A stretch of 64,000 nt of DNA from Arthrobacter_D sp015752045. GTDB taxonomy: Bacteria; Actinomycetota; Actinomycetes; Actinomycetales; Micrococcaceae. The stretch covers positions 62,001 through 126,000 of the forward strand of contig NZ_JADOUS010000002.1 in the NCBI RefSeq assembly GCF_015752045.1, written 5' to 3'. Made by a program: the position numbers and the translations under genes. Below, in pieces: positions 43,142 through 54,469 of this stretch (positions are counted from its first letter, which is position 1; each line of letters starts with the position of its first letter). The notes below the pieces were generated by a model that searched no databases, was not told the DNA's origin, and saw nothing but the letters and a program-made list of their open reading frames with translations.

Positions 43142-44485
43142 TCAGCCGAAGAGATCGACCGGCTTCACGATGTCGGCGTAGATCAGCAGGACGCCCATGC
43201 CCATCAGCAGGATCGCGACGGCGTAGGTGAGGGGCAGGAGCTTGGCCATGTCGAACGGTCCCGGATCCGGACGCTTGAACAGGCGTGCGATGCTGCGGCG
43301 GAGCCCTTCCCAGAGCGCTCCGGCCACGTGCCCGCCGTCGAGCGGCAGGAGCGGGATCAGGTTGAACACGAACAGGGCGAGGTTGACACCGGCGACGAGC
43401 CCGATGAGGGTTGCCGCGCGGGAGGCCACGGGGACCTCCTCCATCGCGGAGATCTCCCCGGCGATCCGGCCGACGCCGACCACGCTGATGGGCCCCTCGG
43501 GGTCACGCGGGGCGTCCGAGAACGCCGCCTGGCCGACCTCCACCACGCGCTGCGGCAGGTTCAGCACCACGCCGGCCACGCTCGCGAGGGAGTCGCCGAC
43601 GGCGGGTAGCACCTCGGTGGCCGGCTGGGGCACGAGCTCCTGCGTGGAGCCGACGCCGATGAAGCCGACCTCCTGGGTGACCGCGGTGCCGTCGTCGTCG
43701 ACCGCCGCCGTGCCGTCCTCCGCGGCGACGGGCCGTTCCGTGAGCAGGGGCGTGATCCTGGAGTCGATGGTCTCGCCGTCGCGGACGTAGGAGATGGCGA
43801 CCTCGCGCCCGGCGGCGTCCCTGATCCAGCCGGACAGCTCGTCCCACCCGGTGACCTCACGGCCGTCGAAGGCGACCACGCGGTCGCCGGGCTGCAGGCC
43901 CGCCTCGAACGCCGGCGCGGCAGGGTCGTCCGGCCCGCAGTCGGTCTGGCCGGTGGCCGCCTGCTGGCTGGCGGGCACCACGCAGCGGTATACCTCGGAG
44001 ACCGTGGTGGTGGCCTGCGCGGACCCGAATCCCATAATGAGGATCGCGAACAGGACGGTCCCGATCAGGAGGTTCATGAGCGGCCCGCCGAGCATGATGA
44101 CGATGCGCTTCCAGATGGGCAGTTTGTAGAACACGCGGTTCTCGTCGCCGGGCTGGAGCTGCTCGGCGGCGGCCCGCCGAGCGTCGTCGGACAGCTGCTG
44201 GAAGACACCCGTGCTGGATTGGCGGACGGCGCCGGCCTGCGTGGTCGCGGGCGGGAACATGCCCACCATGGCGACGTAGCCCCCGGCCGGGATCGCCTTG
44301 AGCCCGTACTCGGTCTCGCCGCGGCGCCTCGACCAGATCGTGGGGCCGAAGCCGACCATGTACTGGGTGACGCGGACCCGGAAGAGCTTCGCGGGCACCA
44401 GGTGGCCCACTTCGTGCAGCGCGATCGACGCGGCGATCCCGACGACGACGACGAGCACTCCGGCGATGAACAGCAGAACAGTCAC
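43142..44485 (-). CDS. Site-2 protease family zinc metalloprotease (RseP-like)
   Basis: 447-residue intramembrane protease. H24-E25-V-G-H28 in the first membrane segment, the second zinc ligand region NLIPLLPLDGGH near the third, and a PDZ domain between (AFEAGLQPGDRVVAFDGREV). It cleaves membrane anti-sigma factors and remnant signal peptides. The GTG start at 44485 follows AAGGAAA and shares GTGA with the dxr stop. dxr-rseP-ispG is the actinobacterial order, here interrupted by four small genes. Confidence 0.93.
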   Translation of the reverse strand: MTVLLFIAGVLVVVVGIAASIALHEVGHLVPAKLFRVRVTQYMVGFGPTIWSRRRGETEYGLKAIPAGGYVAMVGMFPPATTQAGAVRQSSTGVFQQLSDDARRAAAEQLQPGDENRVFYKLPIWKRIVIMLGGPLMNLLIGTVLFAILIMGFGSAQATTTVSEVYRCVVPASQQAATGQTDCGPDDPAAPAFEAGLQPGDRVVAFDGREVTGWDELSGWIRDAAGREVAISYVRDGETIDSRITPLLTERPVAAEDGTAAVDDDGTAVTQEVGFIGVGSTQELVPQPATEVLPAVGDSLASVAGVVLNLPQRVVEVGQAAFSDAPRDPEGPISVVGVGRIAGEISAMEEVPVASRAATLIGLVAGVNLALFVFNLIPLLPLDGGHVAGALWEGLRRSIARLFKRPDPGPFDMAKLLPLTYAVAILLMGMGVLLIYADIVKPVDLFG

Positions 44486-45756
44486 GACGTTTCCTTCTGG
44501 CCTTGCACATCCCCTGCACCGTCCGGCAGGGGCGACTCCTCGAGCCCACAACGGACACGGGCGCTTCTGCGTGCCCATCGTTCCGCTGTGAGCACGGCCT
44601 CCAGGGTGAGCTCGCCGTCGGGAGCGCCCGAGTCCTGGGCTCGCTGCTCGTCGACGACCGCGGAGACCAGGTCCACGATGTCAGTGAAACCTATGACTCC
44701 GCTGTGAAATGCGTCCACGGCTTCCTCGTTCGCAGCATTGAAGACCGCCATGCGGGTGCCGCCCTCCGCTGCTGCCCGCTTGGCCAGGGCGACGGCGGGA
44801 AAGGCGTCGTCGTCGAGCGGTTCGAAGGTCCACTCCTCGGGTCGGCTCCAGTCGCAGGCCCTCGCCGACCCGGGCACGCGGAACGGCCAGCCCATGCCGA
44901 GGGCGATCGGGAGGCGCATGTCGGGCGGCGATGCCTGCGCCAGGGTGGACCCGTCGACGAACTGGACCATCGAGTGGATCACGGACTGCGCGTGCACGAC
45001 GACGTCGATGCGCTCCAGGGGGATGTCGAAGAGGAGATGCGCCTCCACCAGTTCGAGGGCCTTGTTGACCATGGACGCCGAGTTGGTACTGACCACGCGG
45101 CCCATGTCCCAGGTGGGGTGGGCAAGGGCCTGGCTGGGGGTCACATGCTGCAGCTGCGCGCGGGTCATGCCGCGGAACGGACCGCCCGAGGCAGTGAGGA
45201 TGAGCCGGTCCACCTCGTCCGCCGTCCCCCCGCGGAGAGCCTGGGCGATCGCCGAGTGTTCGGAATCGACCGGGACGAGCTGCCCCGGGGCGGCGGCCGC
45301 ACGCACGAGGGCTCCCCCGGCGATCAGCGACTCCTTGTTCGCGAGCGCGAGGAGGTGTCCGGCGCCGAGCGCGGCGAGGGTCGGCTCCAGCCCGATCGAC
45401 CCGGTGATCCCGTTGAGGACGACGTCGGCGTCCGGCCAGGCGGCGACGTCCGACGCGGCCCGGTCACCGGCGAACAGGTGCGGGGCGTACCCGGTGACGC
45501 CGGCGTCGTCGGCGGCCCGGGCGATGGCGTGCTCGAGGTCGGCTTCGGTAGCCGACGCGACGCCGACGGCGGGGGCCCGGACGGCGACGGCCTGGCGCGC
45601 GAGGATTTCGAGGTTCCGTCCGCCCGCGGTGAGGCCCGCGACGCTGAAGCGGTCCGGGGCGGCCGCGATGACATCGAGCGCCTGCGTGCCGATCGAGCCG
45701 GTGGAGCCGAGGATGGTGACGCGCCGGTGCCCGCGGGTGGGGTTGCTGAAATCCAT
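44482..45756 (-). CDS. dxr: 1-deoxy-D-xylulose 5-phosphate reductoisomerase
   Basis: MEP-pathway enzyme, 424 residues. NADPH-binding GSTGSIGTQ (17-25), NKESLIAGG, LVPVDSEHSAI, the catalytic TASGGPFRG and LAHPTWDMG, and IDVVVHAQSVIHSMV. The start at MDFSNP comes 6 nt after a GATACT box. The C-terminal end is 30 residues longer than a minimal Dxr. It overlaps the rseP start by 4 nt. Confidence 0.96.
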   Translation of the reverse strand: MDFSNPTRGHRRVTILGSTGSIGTQALDVIAAAPDRFSVAGLTAGGRNLEILARQAVAVRAPAVGVASATEADLEHAIARAADDAGVTGYAPHLFAGDRAASDVAAWPDADVVLNGITGSIGLEPTLAALGAGHLLALANKESLIAGGALVRAAAAPGQLVPVDSEHSAIAQALRGGTADEVDRLILTASGGPFRGMTRAQLQHVTPSQALAHPTWDMGRVVSTNSASMVNKALELVEAHLLFDIPLERIDVVVHAQSVIHSMVQFVDGSTLAQASPPDMRLPIALGMGWPFRVPGSARACDWSRPEEWTFEPLDDDAFPAVALAKRAAAEGGTRMAVFNAANEEAVDAFHSGVIGFTDIVDLVSAVVDEQRAQDSGAPDGELTLEAVLTAERWARRSARVRCGLEESPLPDGAGDVQGQKETS

Positions 45757-46029
45757 GGCCCCAGTATCCCGCAGACTCCCGGTACTGGCTCTCCGGGGTG
45801 CACGGTGAGTGATCTGTCGGGTCCGCGGCAGGCAAGCTTCGTGCTCCTTGGCCAGCGGTTGTCCGGGCCCGCGGCGGGCGGCCCTTCCGCTGCGCGAAGC
45901 GTGTCGTTTCGGTGCGCCGGGGGCGGCGATTTCGCTCCGTCTCGGGCGGTCGATAGGTCGACGGATCCGCACTTTTCCTGGTCCCCGATAGACGCCTGTT
46001 TTGTCGGTGCCGGGTGATTGGCTGTAGCC

Positions 46030-47601
46030 ATGACCACCGAGGCGGTGCTGATGACTCTCGAGGACGCGTACAGCGAGGCGCTCGAGGGTTGGCCCGCGGA
46101 TGCGTTCGACGAGCTTCTCGGCTCGGACGGGGAGTTCAACGACGACGGGGTCGACGAACACGCCCGTGCACGCATCGAGGACGCATCGCCCTACGGCCTC
46201 GTCGGCCACCTGCAGGGAGCGGCGTCCGGCGCAATCGATCCGTCCAGCCTCCCGGCCACCCTCGATCTGCTGCGGGCGGCGGACCGGCTCACGTCATGGG
46301 CCGCCGCGCAGCGGGCCCGCCTGGTCGCCCGGGTCCACACCTTCAGCAATCCGGACCACCACTCCTGGTCGGGATCGGCTTCGTCCCTGGCCCTGACCGA
46401 GACGGTCGCCGAGACCGCAGCGCTCCTGAAGCTGTCCGAGGGATCCGCCGCGCGGCTCGTCTCGGAGTCCCTGACCCTGACGGGTGAACTGACGAACACG
46501 CTGGCGGCCCTGGAGCAAGGCGAGATCTGCCCCGGACGGGCGTCGGTCATCGTGGAGCAGTCCCGCACCCTCCCCGACGAGGCCGTGGGCCCCTTCGAGA
46601 CCGAGATCTTGAGGGTTGCAGGGACCCTGAACCGCCCGAGGCTCACGGCACGGTGCCGCCGGCTGCGGGAGAGACTCCACCCGGAGACCCTGACTGCGCG
46701 CCGGGTGAGAGCGGCGGCCGATCGGTGCGTCGTCTTCGAGCCGGACCGGGACGGGATGGCCTGGTTGAGCGCGTATCTGCCGGCGGAGCAGGCCCTGGCC
46801 GTTCACACCACGGTGGACGCGGCGGCCCGTGCCCTGCGGAGCGGCGACGATCCGCGGACGCTGCCACAACTGCGGGCCGATGTCCTGGCGGACATTCTGC
46901 TCGGAGCAGGCGGGCCTGCCGGCGCGGCCCCTTCTACCGCCGGGAGCTGCCGCTGTGGAAACCTCGAAGGGGGCGGCGCCGAGGGTAGCCACACCGGAGG
47001 CGGCCGGACCGGCGAGGGCCTGCGTGCTTCGTCGGCGAAGATCGTGGTCACCGTCCCGGTGTTCTCGTTGATGGGGCTCACCGATGAGCCGGCCGAACTC
47101 GAGGGCTACGGTCCCATCCCGGCTGACGCCGCTCGCCGCCTGGCCGCGGACGCCACCTCGTGGATGCGCCTGCTCACCCACCCGTACACGGGTGCCGTGC
47201 TCGGCCTGGACCGGACCCGGTACCGTCCGAGTGAGGACCTGCGGACCTGGGTCCAGCTCCGGGAGGAGACCTGCAGCTTCTACGGGTGTTGCCGTCCTGC
47301 CAGTCGCTGCGACCTCGACCACGTGATGTCGTGGGCCGACGACGGCTGCACGAGCGCGGGCAACCTCTATCCCGCCTGCAAACGGCACCACATGCTGAAG
47401 CACCAGACGGACTGGACGCCGAGTCCTCATCCCGACGGCGGCCTCACCTGGCTGTCGCCGGGAGGCCGGACCTATACGACGCCACCGGAACCACCGCCCG
47501 GCGACCCAAGTTCGTCAGCGAGCGCCCACATCCTGCACGACCTGGAGACAGCGATGCGTACCGAACGTGTGCCCGACGCGGACGCCCTGCCGCCCTTCTG
47601 A
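46030..47601 (+). CDS. DUF222 protein with HNH nuclease domain
   Basis: 523 residues. An N-terminal DUF222 helical domain (to about 300) is followed by a C-terminal HNH motif: CRPASRCDLDHVMSWADDGCTSAGNLYPACKRHHMLKH, with D430-H431 and the later N and H, plus cysteines that could bind zinc. Members are found in multiple copies in actinobacterial genomes (13E12-repeat proteins of mycobacteria), so it may be a mobile or dispersed family. Its function is not known. It is convergent with the reductase gene. Confidence 0.85.
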   Translation: MTTEAVLMTLEDAYSEALEGWPADAFDELLGSDGEFNDDGVDEHARARIEDASPYGLVGHLQGAASGAIDPSSLPATLDLLRAADRLTSWAAAQRARLVARVHTFSNPDHHSWSGSASSLALTETVAETAALLKLSEGSAARLVSESLTLTGELTNTLAALEQGEICPGRASVIVEQSRTLPDEAVGPFETEILRVAGTLNRPRLTARCRRLRERLHPETLTARRVRAAADRCVVFEPDRDGMAWLSAYLPAEQALAVHTTVDAAARALRSGDDPRTLPQLRADVLADILLGAGGPAGAAPSTAGSCRCGNLEGGGAEGSHTGGGRTGEGLRASSAKIVVTVPVFSLMGLTDEPAELEGYGPIPADAARRLAADATSWMRLLTHPYTGAVLGLDRTRYRPSEDLRTWVQLREETCSFYGCCRPASRCDLDHVMSWADDGCTSAGNLYPACKRHHMLKHQTDWTPSPHPDGGLTWLSPGGRTYTTPPEPPPGDPSSSASAHILHDLETAMRTERVPDADALPPF

Positions 47602-47706
47602 TGGCCGGGGCAGGCTCGCCACACCGCCTCGGCAGGTCCGGCGAGCGCAGCACCGTCCGCTCATGGCGGTAGGAACAGGCCCGTTCGACGCGGCAGGATC
47701 AAGCGG

Positions 47707-48255
47707 CTATCGCCGCGGCTCGTATCGCAGGGCTACCGCGCCGGAGCCGAACTCCTGCCGGTCCACCAGCTGGAGGTCCAGGTGCCGTGAGAGACCGGCG
47801 AAGAGCGCAGGGCCATGGCCTACGATCCGTGGGTGCACCACGAACTCGTACTCGTCGATCAGGCCCAGGTCCGCCAGAGCAAGAGGGAGCGTCACTCCAC
47901 CGGTGAACAGTCCCCTGCCCGGCGCGTGCTTGAGCTCCAGCACCGCCTCTGCCAGATCACCGTGCAGCAGCTCGGCGTTCCAGTCGACACTCCGAAGGGT
48001 GCTGGACACCACGTACTTCTTCGCCGCATCGATCGTCCGCGCGAAGGGCTCCGTCCAAGCAGGCCCTGCATCTGTTGGGACCGGCCCGCGGAACGCCCCC
48101 TCCATCATCCTGTACGTCACCCGGCCGAACAGGAGGGCATCGGCCCGCTCGAGATTCTCCACAGCATGCCGATGCAGCTCCTCGTCCGCCTCGCCGACAC
48201 GATGGTCGCAGCACCCATCCAGGGTGATGTTGATGGAGTACCGCAGCGGCTGCAT
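47707..48255 (-). CDS. RibD C-terminal/dihydrofolate-reductase-like protein
   Basis: 182 residues: MQPLRYSINITLDGCCDHR, LLFGRVTYRMMEGAF, KYVVSSTL and GGVTLPLALADLGLIDEYEFVVHPRIVGHG. This is the RibD_C fold of small NADPH-dependent reductases; the substrate is unknown. The ATG at 48255 follows a TACGCT box by 6 nt. An upstream ATG at 48270 is an alternative. Confidence 0.82.
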   Translation of the reverse strand: MQPLRYSINITLDGCCDHRVGEADEELHRHAVENLERADALLFGRVTYRMMEGAFRGPVPTDAGPAWTEPFARTIDAAKKYVVSSTLRSVDWNAELLHGDLAEAVLELKHAPGRGLFTGGVTLPLALADLGLIDEYEFVVHPRIVGHGPALFAGLSRHLDLQLVDRQEFGSGAVALRYEPRR

Positions 48256-48261
48256 CGCCCC

Positions 48262-48289
48262 AGCGTACAAAGATCGACGTGGAGCACAA
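48262..48289 (-). promoter_or_regulatory. Putative promoter of the reductase gene, leaderless
   Basis: TTGTGC (48289-48284), 16 nt, TACGCT (48267-48262), 6 nt to the ATG. Confidence 0.5.
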
Positions 48290-48293
48290 CCCC

Positions 48294-49118
48294 TCAGCGG
48301 CCCGACGCCCTCCCCAGGACACTGCGGGCGTGGCGGAGGATCGGCTCATCGACCATGCGCCCCTCGAAGGCGAAGACACCTCGCTCGTTCTCGGCCGCAG
48401 CGAGGAGCGCCCGCGCCCGCTCCAGCTCGGCCTCGGCCGGCGCGAAGGCGGCACGGACCGCGGCGACCTGCCCGGGATGGATGCAGGCCTTCGCCGCGAA
48501 CCCCGAGGCGACGGCATCGTCGGCCTCCACCGCGAGGCCCTCGAGGTCGGCGATGTCCACGTACACCGCGTCGATGGCCAGCCGGTCGGCCGCCCCGGAC
48601 GCGAGCAGCACCTGCGAGCGCGCATGGAGCGCCACCGCACGGTAGGAGCCGCCTCGCCGCCGGCTCGAGGTACCGCCGAGGGAGGCCACGAGATCCTCGG
48701 CGCCCCACATCAGAGCGACGACGCCGTCGGCGCGAGCGATCTCCCCGGCATTCACGACACCGCGCGCGGTCTCACACAGGGCGATGACGTCCACGGCGCC
48801 GAGGGCCGCACGCACGGCGGCGACGTCGTCGGGTGACTCCGTCTTGGCGAGCATGACCGTGCGGTACGGGGTGCGGCGGACGGCGTCGACGTCGAGTGCG
48901 AAGTCCGCGGTCCCGACGGCGTTGAGGCGCACCACGGTGCGCTCCGGGTCGAGAGCGGACGCGACGAGCGCCTTCCGCGCGGTTTCCTTGGCCGCCGGCG
49001 CGACGGCGTCCTCGAGGTCGAGGATGACGGTGTCGGAGCGGGCTGCCGCCTTCGCATAGCGTTCCGGGCGATCCGCCGGACAGAACATCAGGGCCGGGCC
49101 GAGGGCGATGGCGCTCAT
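48294..49118 (-). CDS. CitE-like beta-hydroxyacyl-CoA lyase
   Basis: 274 residues of the HpcH/HpaI (CitE) TIM-barrel family: LMFCPADRPERYAKAAARSDTVILDLEDAV, VVRLNAVGTADFALD, ALCETARGVVNAGEIA and the metal-binding WGAEDLVASLGG. No other citrate lyase subunit is present, so it is a stand-alone lyase. In Mycobacterium tuberculosis the same gene order carries a CitE protein (Rv2498c) that acts on hydroxyacyl-CoAs such as HMG-CoA in leucine breakdown. It is the last gene of the operon, overlapping maoC by 4 nt. Confidence 0.88.
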   Translation of the reverse strand: MSAIALGPALMFCPADRPERYAKAAARSDTVILDLEDAVAPAAKETARKALVASALDPERTVVRLNAVGTADFALDVDAVRRTPYRTVMLAKTESPDDVAAVRAALGAVDVIALCETARGVVNAGEIARADGVVALMWGAEDLVASLGGTSSRRRGGSYRAVALHARSQVLLASGAADRLAIDAVYVDIADLEGLAVEADDAVASGFAAKACIHPGQVAAVRAAFAPAEAELERARALLAAAENERGVFAFEGRMVDEPILRHARSVLGRASGR

Positions 49119-49705
49119 GCCAGTCCGTCCCGGGGCCCCGTCGAGGACCACATGAGCACGCTGCGCGTCGCCGTCGCCACGATGTCGCCGTGCTGGTTGC
49201 GGCCCGTGTGGGTCATCGACACGATGCCCTGCCCGGGGCGGGACGACGACGGCCGGATGCCCGTGATCTCGGTCTCGGTATACAGCGTGTCGCCGTGGAA
49301 GAGCGGCTTCGGGAACGCGACATCCGTGAGGCCGAGCTGCGCCACGATGGTGCCCTGCGTCAGCTGGGACACCGACTGCCCGACGAGCGTCGCCAGGGTC
49401 AGCATCGAGTTCACGAGCCGCTGCCCGAACGGCTGTCCCGCCGACCATGCCGCATCCAGGTGCAGCGCCTGCGTGTTCATGGTGAGCGTGGTGAACAGGA
49501 CGTTGTCGGCCTCGGTGAGCGTGCGGCCAGGACGGTGCGCATACACCGACCCGACCTCGAGCTCGTCGAAGTACAGCCCGCGCTGCTCGATGACGTGGTG
49601 CCCCGACGGTGCGGCACCGCTGCGAGCGCCGGCCGCGTCGGCGCGCGAACCGGGGCCCACTCCGTCGACGCCGCGATGCCCACCCCCGCTCTCGGGATCG
49701 CTCAC
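49115..49705 (-). CDS. MaoC-like hydratase/dehydratase
   Basis: 196 residues with a single hotdog domain: GLYFDELEVGSVYAHRPGRTLTEADNVLFTTLTMNTQALHLDAAW, in which the D and H pattern forms the hydratase active site. The first 35 residues are low-complexity. It probably hydrates an enoyl-CoA such as 3-methylglutaconyl-CoA between the carboxylase and the lyase. Both ends overlap neighbours by 4 nt. Confidence 0.87.
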   Translation of the reverse strand: MSDPESGGGHRGVDGVGPGSRADAAGARSGAAPSGHHVIEQRGLYFDELEVGSVYAHRPGRTLTEADNVLFTTLTMNTQALHLDAAWSAGQPFGQRLVNSMLTLATLVGQSVSQLTQGTIVAQLGLTDVAFPKPLFHGDTLYTETEITGIRPSSSRPGQGIVSMTHTGRNQHGDIVATATRSVLMWSSTGPRDGLA

Positions 49706-50352
49706 GCCGCGGCTCCCCCGAGCTCCACGCGCAGCGTCGCGCCGGTGGCCGCGACGACGTCGTCGGTGCTGACGCCGGGCGCCGTCTCACGCAGCACCAG
49801 GCCGTCCGGTTCGACGTCGATCACGGCGAGGTCGGTGATGATCCTGTCCACGCAGCCCTTGCCGGTCAGCGGCAGGGAACAGGACTCGACGATCTTCGGC
49901 CGCCCGGCGCGGTCCACATGCTCCATCATGACGATCACGCGCTTGGCCCCGAACACGAGGTCCATGGCTCCGCCCATGCCCTTGACCATCTTGCCGGGCA
50001 CCATCCAGTTCGCGAGGTCGCCGTTCCGGGCCACCTCCATGGCTCCGAGCACCGCGACATCGACGTGCCCGCCGCGGATCATGCCGAAGGAGGACGCCGA
50101 ATCGAAGAAGGCGGCCCCGGCATTGGCGGTCACGGTCTCCTTGCCGGCGTTGATGAGGTCGGGATCGACGGCGTCCTCCGCCGGGTACGGCCCGACGCCG
50201 AGGATGCCGTTCTCCGAGTGCAGCACCACCTCGACGCCCTCGGGGATGTAGTTGGGGATGAGGGTGGGCATGCCGATACCGAGGTTCACGTACTGGCCGT
50301 TCTCGAGCTCCTGCGCGACCCTGGCCGCGAGTTCGTTGCGTGTCAGTGCCAT
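49702..50352 (-). CDS. scoB: 3-oxoacid CoA-transferase, B subunit
   Basis: 216 residues. NLGIGMPTLIPNYIP, then the active-site HSENGILG with E47 (the covalent CoA-ester residue), GGAMDLVFGAKRVIVMMEHVDR and DRIITDLAVIDVEPDG. It moves CoA between succinyl-CoA and acetoacetate. The ATG at 50352 is preferred over the one at 50358 because AAGGAG lies at normal spacing only for the former. It follows scoA. Confidence 0.93.
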   Translation of the reverse strand: MALTRNELAARVAQELENGQYVNLGIGMPTLIPNYIPEGVEVVLHSENGILGVGPYPAEDAVDPDLINAGKETVTANAGAAFFDSASSFGMIRGGHVDVAVLGAMEVARNGDLANWMVPGKMVKGMGGAMDLVFGAKRVIVMMEHVDRAGRPKIVESCSLPLTGKGCVDRIITDLAVIDVEPDGLVLRETAPGVSTDDVVAATGATLRVELGGAAA

Positions 50353-50354
50353 GG

Positions 50355-51140
50355 TCATGCTCCTTCGGATGCGGCGGGTGCAGCGGGTGCGGCCAGCGAG
50401 ACCGTCCGCTTCTCGACCCGCTTCTCGGTGTCCGGCGCGACGACGACGCGCTGGACGAAGATGCCGGGCGTGTGGACCTGGCCGGGGTCGAGCTCACCGG
50501 GTTCCACGAGCTCCTCCACCTCGGCGATGGTGATGCGGCCGGCCTGGGCGCACAGCGGATTGAAGTTCATCGCGGTCGCGTGGAAGACGAGGTTGCCGTG
50601 GCGGTCGCCCTTCCACGCGTGGACGAGCGCGTAGTCGGGGCGCAGGGACTCCTCGAGCACGTAGTCGACGCCCTCGAAGGACCGCACCTCCTTGGGCGTC
50701 GAGGCGACGGCGACGTTCCCCTCGGCGTCGTAGCGCTGCGGCAGGCCGCCCTCGCTGACCTGGGTGCCGACGCCCGCCGTCGTGTAGAACGCCGGGATGC
50801 CGGCACCCCCGGCACGCAGCTTCTCGGCGAGGGTGCCCTGCGGCGTGAGCTCCACCTCGAGCTCACCGGCGAGGTACTGGCGGGCGAACTCCTTGTTCTC
50901 CCCGACGTAGGAGCTGATGGTCCGACGGATGCGGTGGTCGGAGAGCAGGATCCCGAGCCCCCAGTCGTCCACTCCGCAGTTGTTGCTCACCGTCTCGAGC
51001 TCCGCCGTCCCCTGGGCGTGCAGGGCATCGATCAGGGTCGCCGGGATGCCGCAGAGGCCGAACCCGCCGACCGCGAGCGATGCGCCGTCGGGAATGTCCG
51101 CCACGGCCTCCGCCGCGCTGCCAACCACCTTGTTGATCAC
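50355..51140 (-). CDS. scoA: 3-oxoacid CoA-transferase, A subunit
   Basis: 261 residues: GASLAVGGFGLCGIPATLIDAL, VSNNCGVDDWGLGILL, KEFARQYLAGELEVELTPQGTLAEKLRAGGAGIPAFYTTAGVGT, and the FHATAMNFNPLCAQAGRITI segment. It forms a heteromer with ScoB. Here it would recapture acetoacetate as acetoacetyl-CoA after HMG-CoA cleavage. It starts 44 nt after the dehydrogenase gene. Confidence 0.93.
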   Translation of the reverse strand: MINKVVGSAAEAVADIPDGASLAVGGFGLCGIPATLIDALHAQGTAELETVSNNCGVDDWGLGILLSDHRIRRTISSYVGENKEFARQYLAGELEVELTPQGTLAEKLRAGGAGIPAFYTTAGVGTQVSEGGLPQRYDAEGNVAVASTPKEVRSFEGVDYVLEESLRPDYALVHAWKGDRHGNLVFHATAMNFNPLCAQAGRITIAEVEELVEPGELDPGQVHTPGIFVQRVVVAPDTEKRVEKRTVSLAAPAAPAASEGA

Positions 51141-51184
51141 TGCTTCTCCTTCGTGTCGCCGCTGCCGAAGCCGGCTGGATGTAC

Positions 51185-52353
51185 CTAGAGGCCGAGTTCC
51201 CTCGCGATGAGCATGAGCTGCACCTCCGTGGTCCCCTCGCCGATCTCGAGGATCTTCGAGTCACGGTAGTGCCTGGACACCACGAACTCGTTGATGAAAC
51301 CGTAGCCGCCGAAGATCTGTGTCGCGTCGCGGGCGTTGTCCATGGCGGCCTCGCCGGCCACGAGCTTCGCGATGGACGCCTGCGTCTTGAACGGCTTGCC
51401 GGCGAGCATGCGGGACGCGGCGTCGTAGTAGGCGAGGCGCGCGGTATGGGCGCGGACCTGCATACGGGCGATCTTGAACTGGATCGACTGGTAGGCGCCG
51501 ATGGTGTTGCCGAACGCCATCCGCTCCCCGGCGTAGCGGATGGACTGCTCCACGCACCCCTGGGCCGCACCGGTGGCGAGTGCCGCGATGGCGATCCGGC
51601 CCTCGTCGAGGATCTGCAGGAAGTTCGCGTAGCCGCGGCCACGGGTGCCGAGCAGGTTCGCCTCCGGGACGCGGACGTCCTTCAGGGTCAGGGGGTGCGT
51701 GTCCGAGGCGTTCCAGCCCACCTTGTTGTAGGCCTTCTCCGCGGTGAACCCGGGCGTATCCGTGGGCACGAGGATGGTGGAGATCTCCTTCTTCACCGAG
51801 CCGTCGGGCCGCTCGGAGGTGCCCGTGACGGCGGTGACGGTCACGAGGGAGGTGATGTCGGTGCCCGAGTTGGTGATGAACTCCTTCGTGCCGTTGACCA
51901 CCCACTCGGAGCCGTTCACCCCGTCCTCGAGCTTCGCCGTCGTCTTCGTGCCGGACGCGTCCGAACCGGCCTCGGACTCGGTGAGGCCGAAGCCGCCCAG
52001 GGCCGAGCCGGAGGCGAGGGAGGGCAGCCACTGCTGCTTCTGCTCCTCGGTGCCGAACCGGTAGACCGGCATGGCGCCGAGGGAGACACCGGCTTCGAGC
52101 GTGATGGCGACCGACTGGTCCACGCGGGCCAGCTGCTCGAGGGCCAGGCAGAGCGCGAAGTAGTCACCGCCCATGCCACCGTACTGTTCGGGGAACGGGA
52201 GCCCGAAGAGGCCCATGTCGCCCATCTGCTTGACGACCTCGTACGGGAAGCTGTGCTCGGCGTCGTGCTTGGCCGAGACCGGAGCCACCACCTCGTCGGC
52301 GAATTCGCGGACGGTATCGACGAGGTCCTGGTATTCCTCGCTCAGTTCGAAAT

Positions 52354-52357
<4 letters not shown>
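51185..52357 (-). CDS. Acyl-CoA dehydrogenase
   Basis: 390 residues, three acyl-CoA dehydrogenase domains: FGLTESEAGSDASG and WVVNGTKEFITNSG in the N-terminal/middle part, then QIFGGYGFINEF and the C-terminal IGEGTTEVQ. The EGT glutamate is present at the usual catalytic place of short/medium-chain enzymes, whereas mammalian isovaleryl-CoA dehydrogenase has alanine there. Operon context favours a branched short-chain acyl-CoA. The ATG overlaps the upstream stop by 4 nt. Confidence 0.92.
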
Positions 52358-54465
<2,108 letters not shown>

Positions 54466-54469
54466 CTGG

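Noticed and set aside
47602..47706. Terminator between the HNH and reductase genes
   Set aside because: Only a 7-bp stem with a 19-nt loop is visible, too weak to call.
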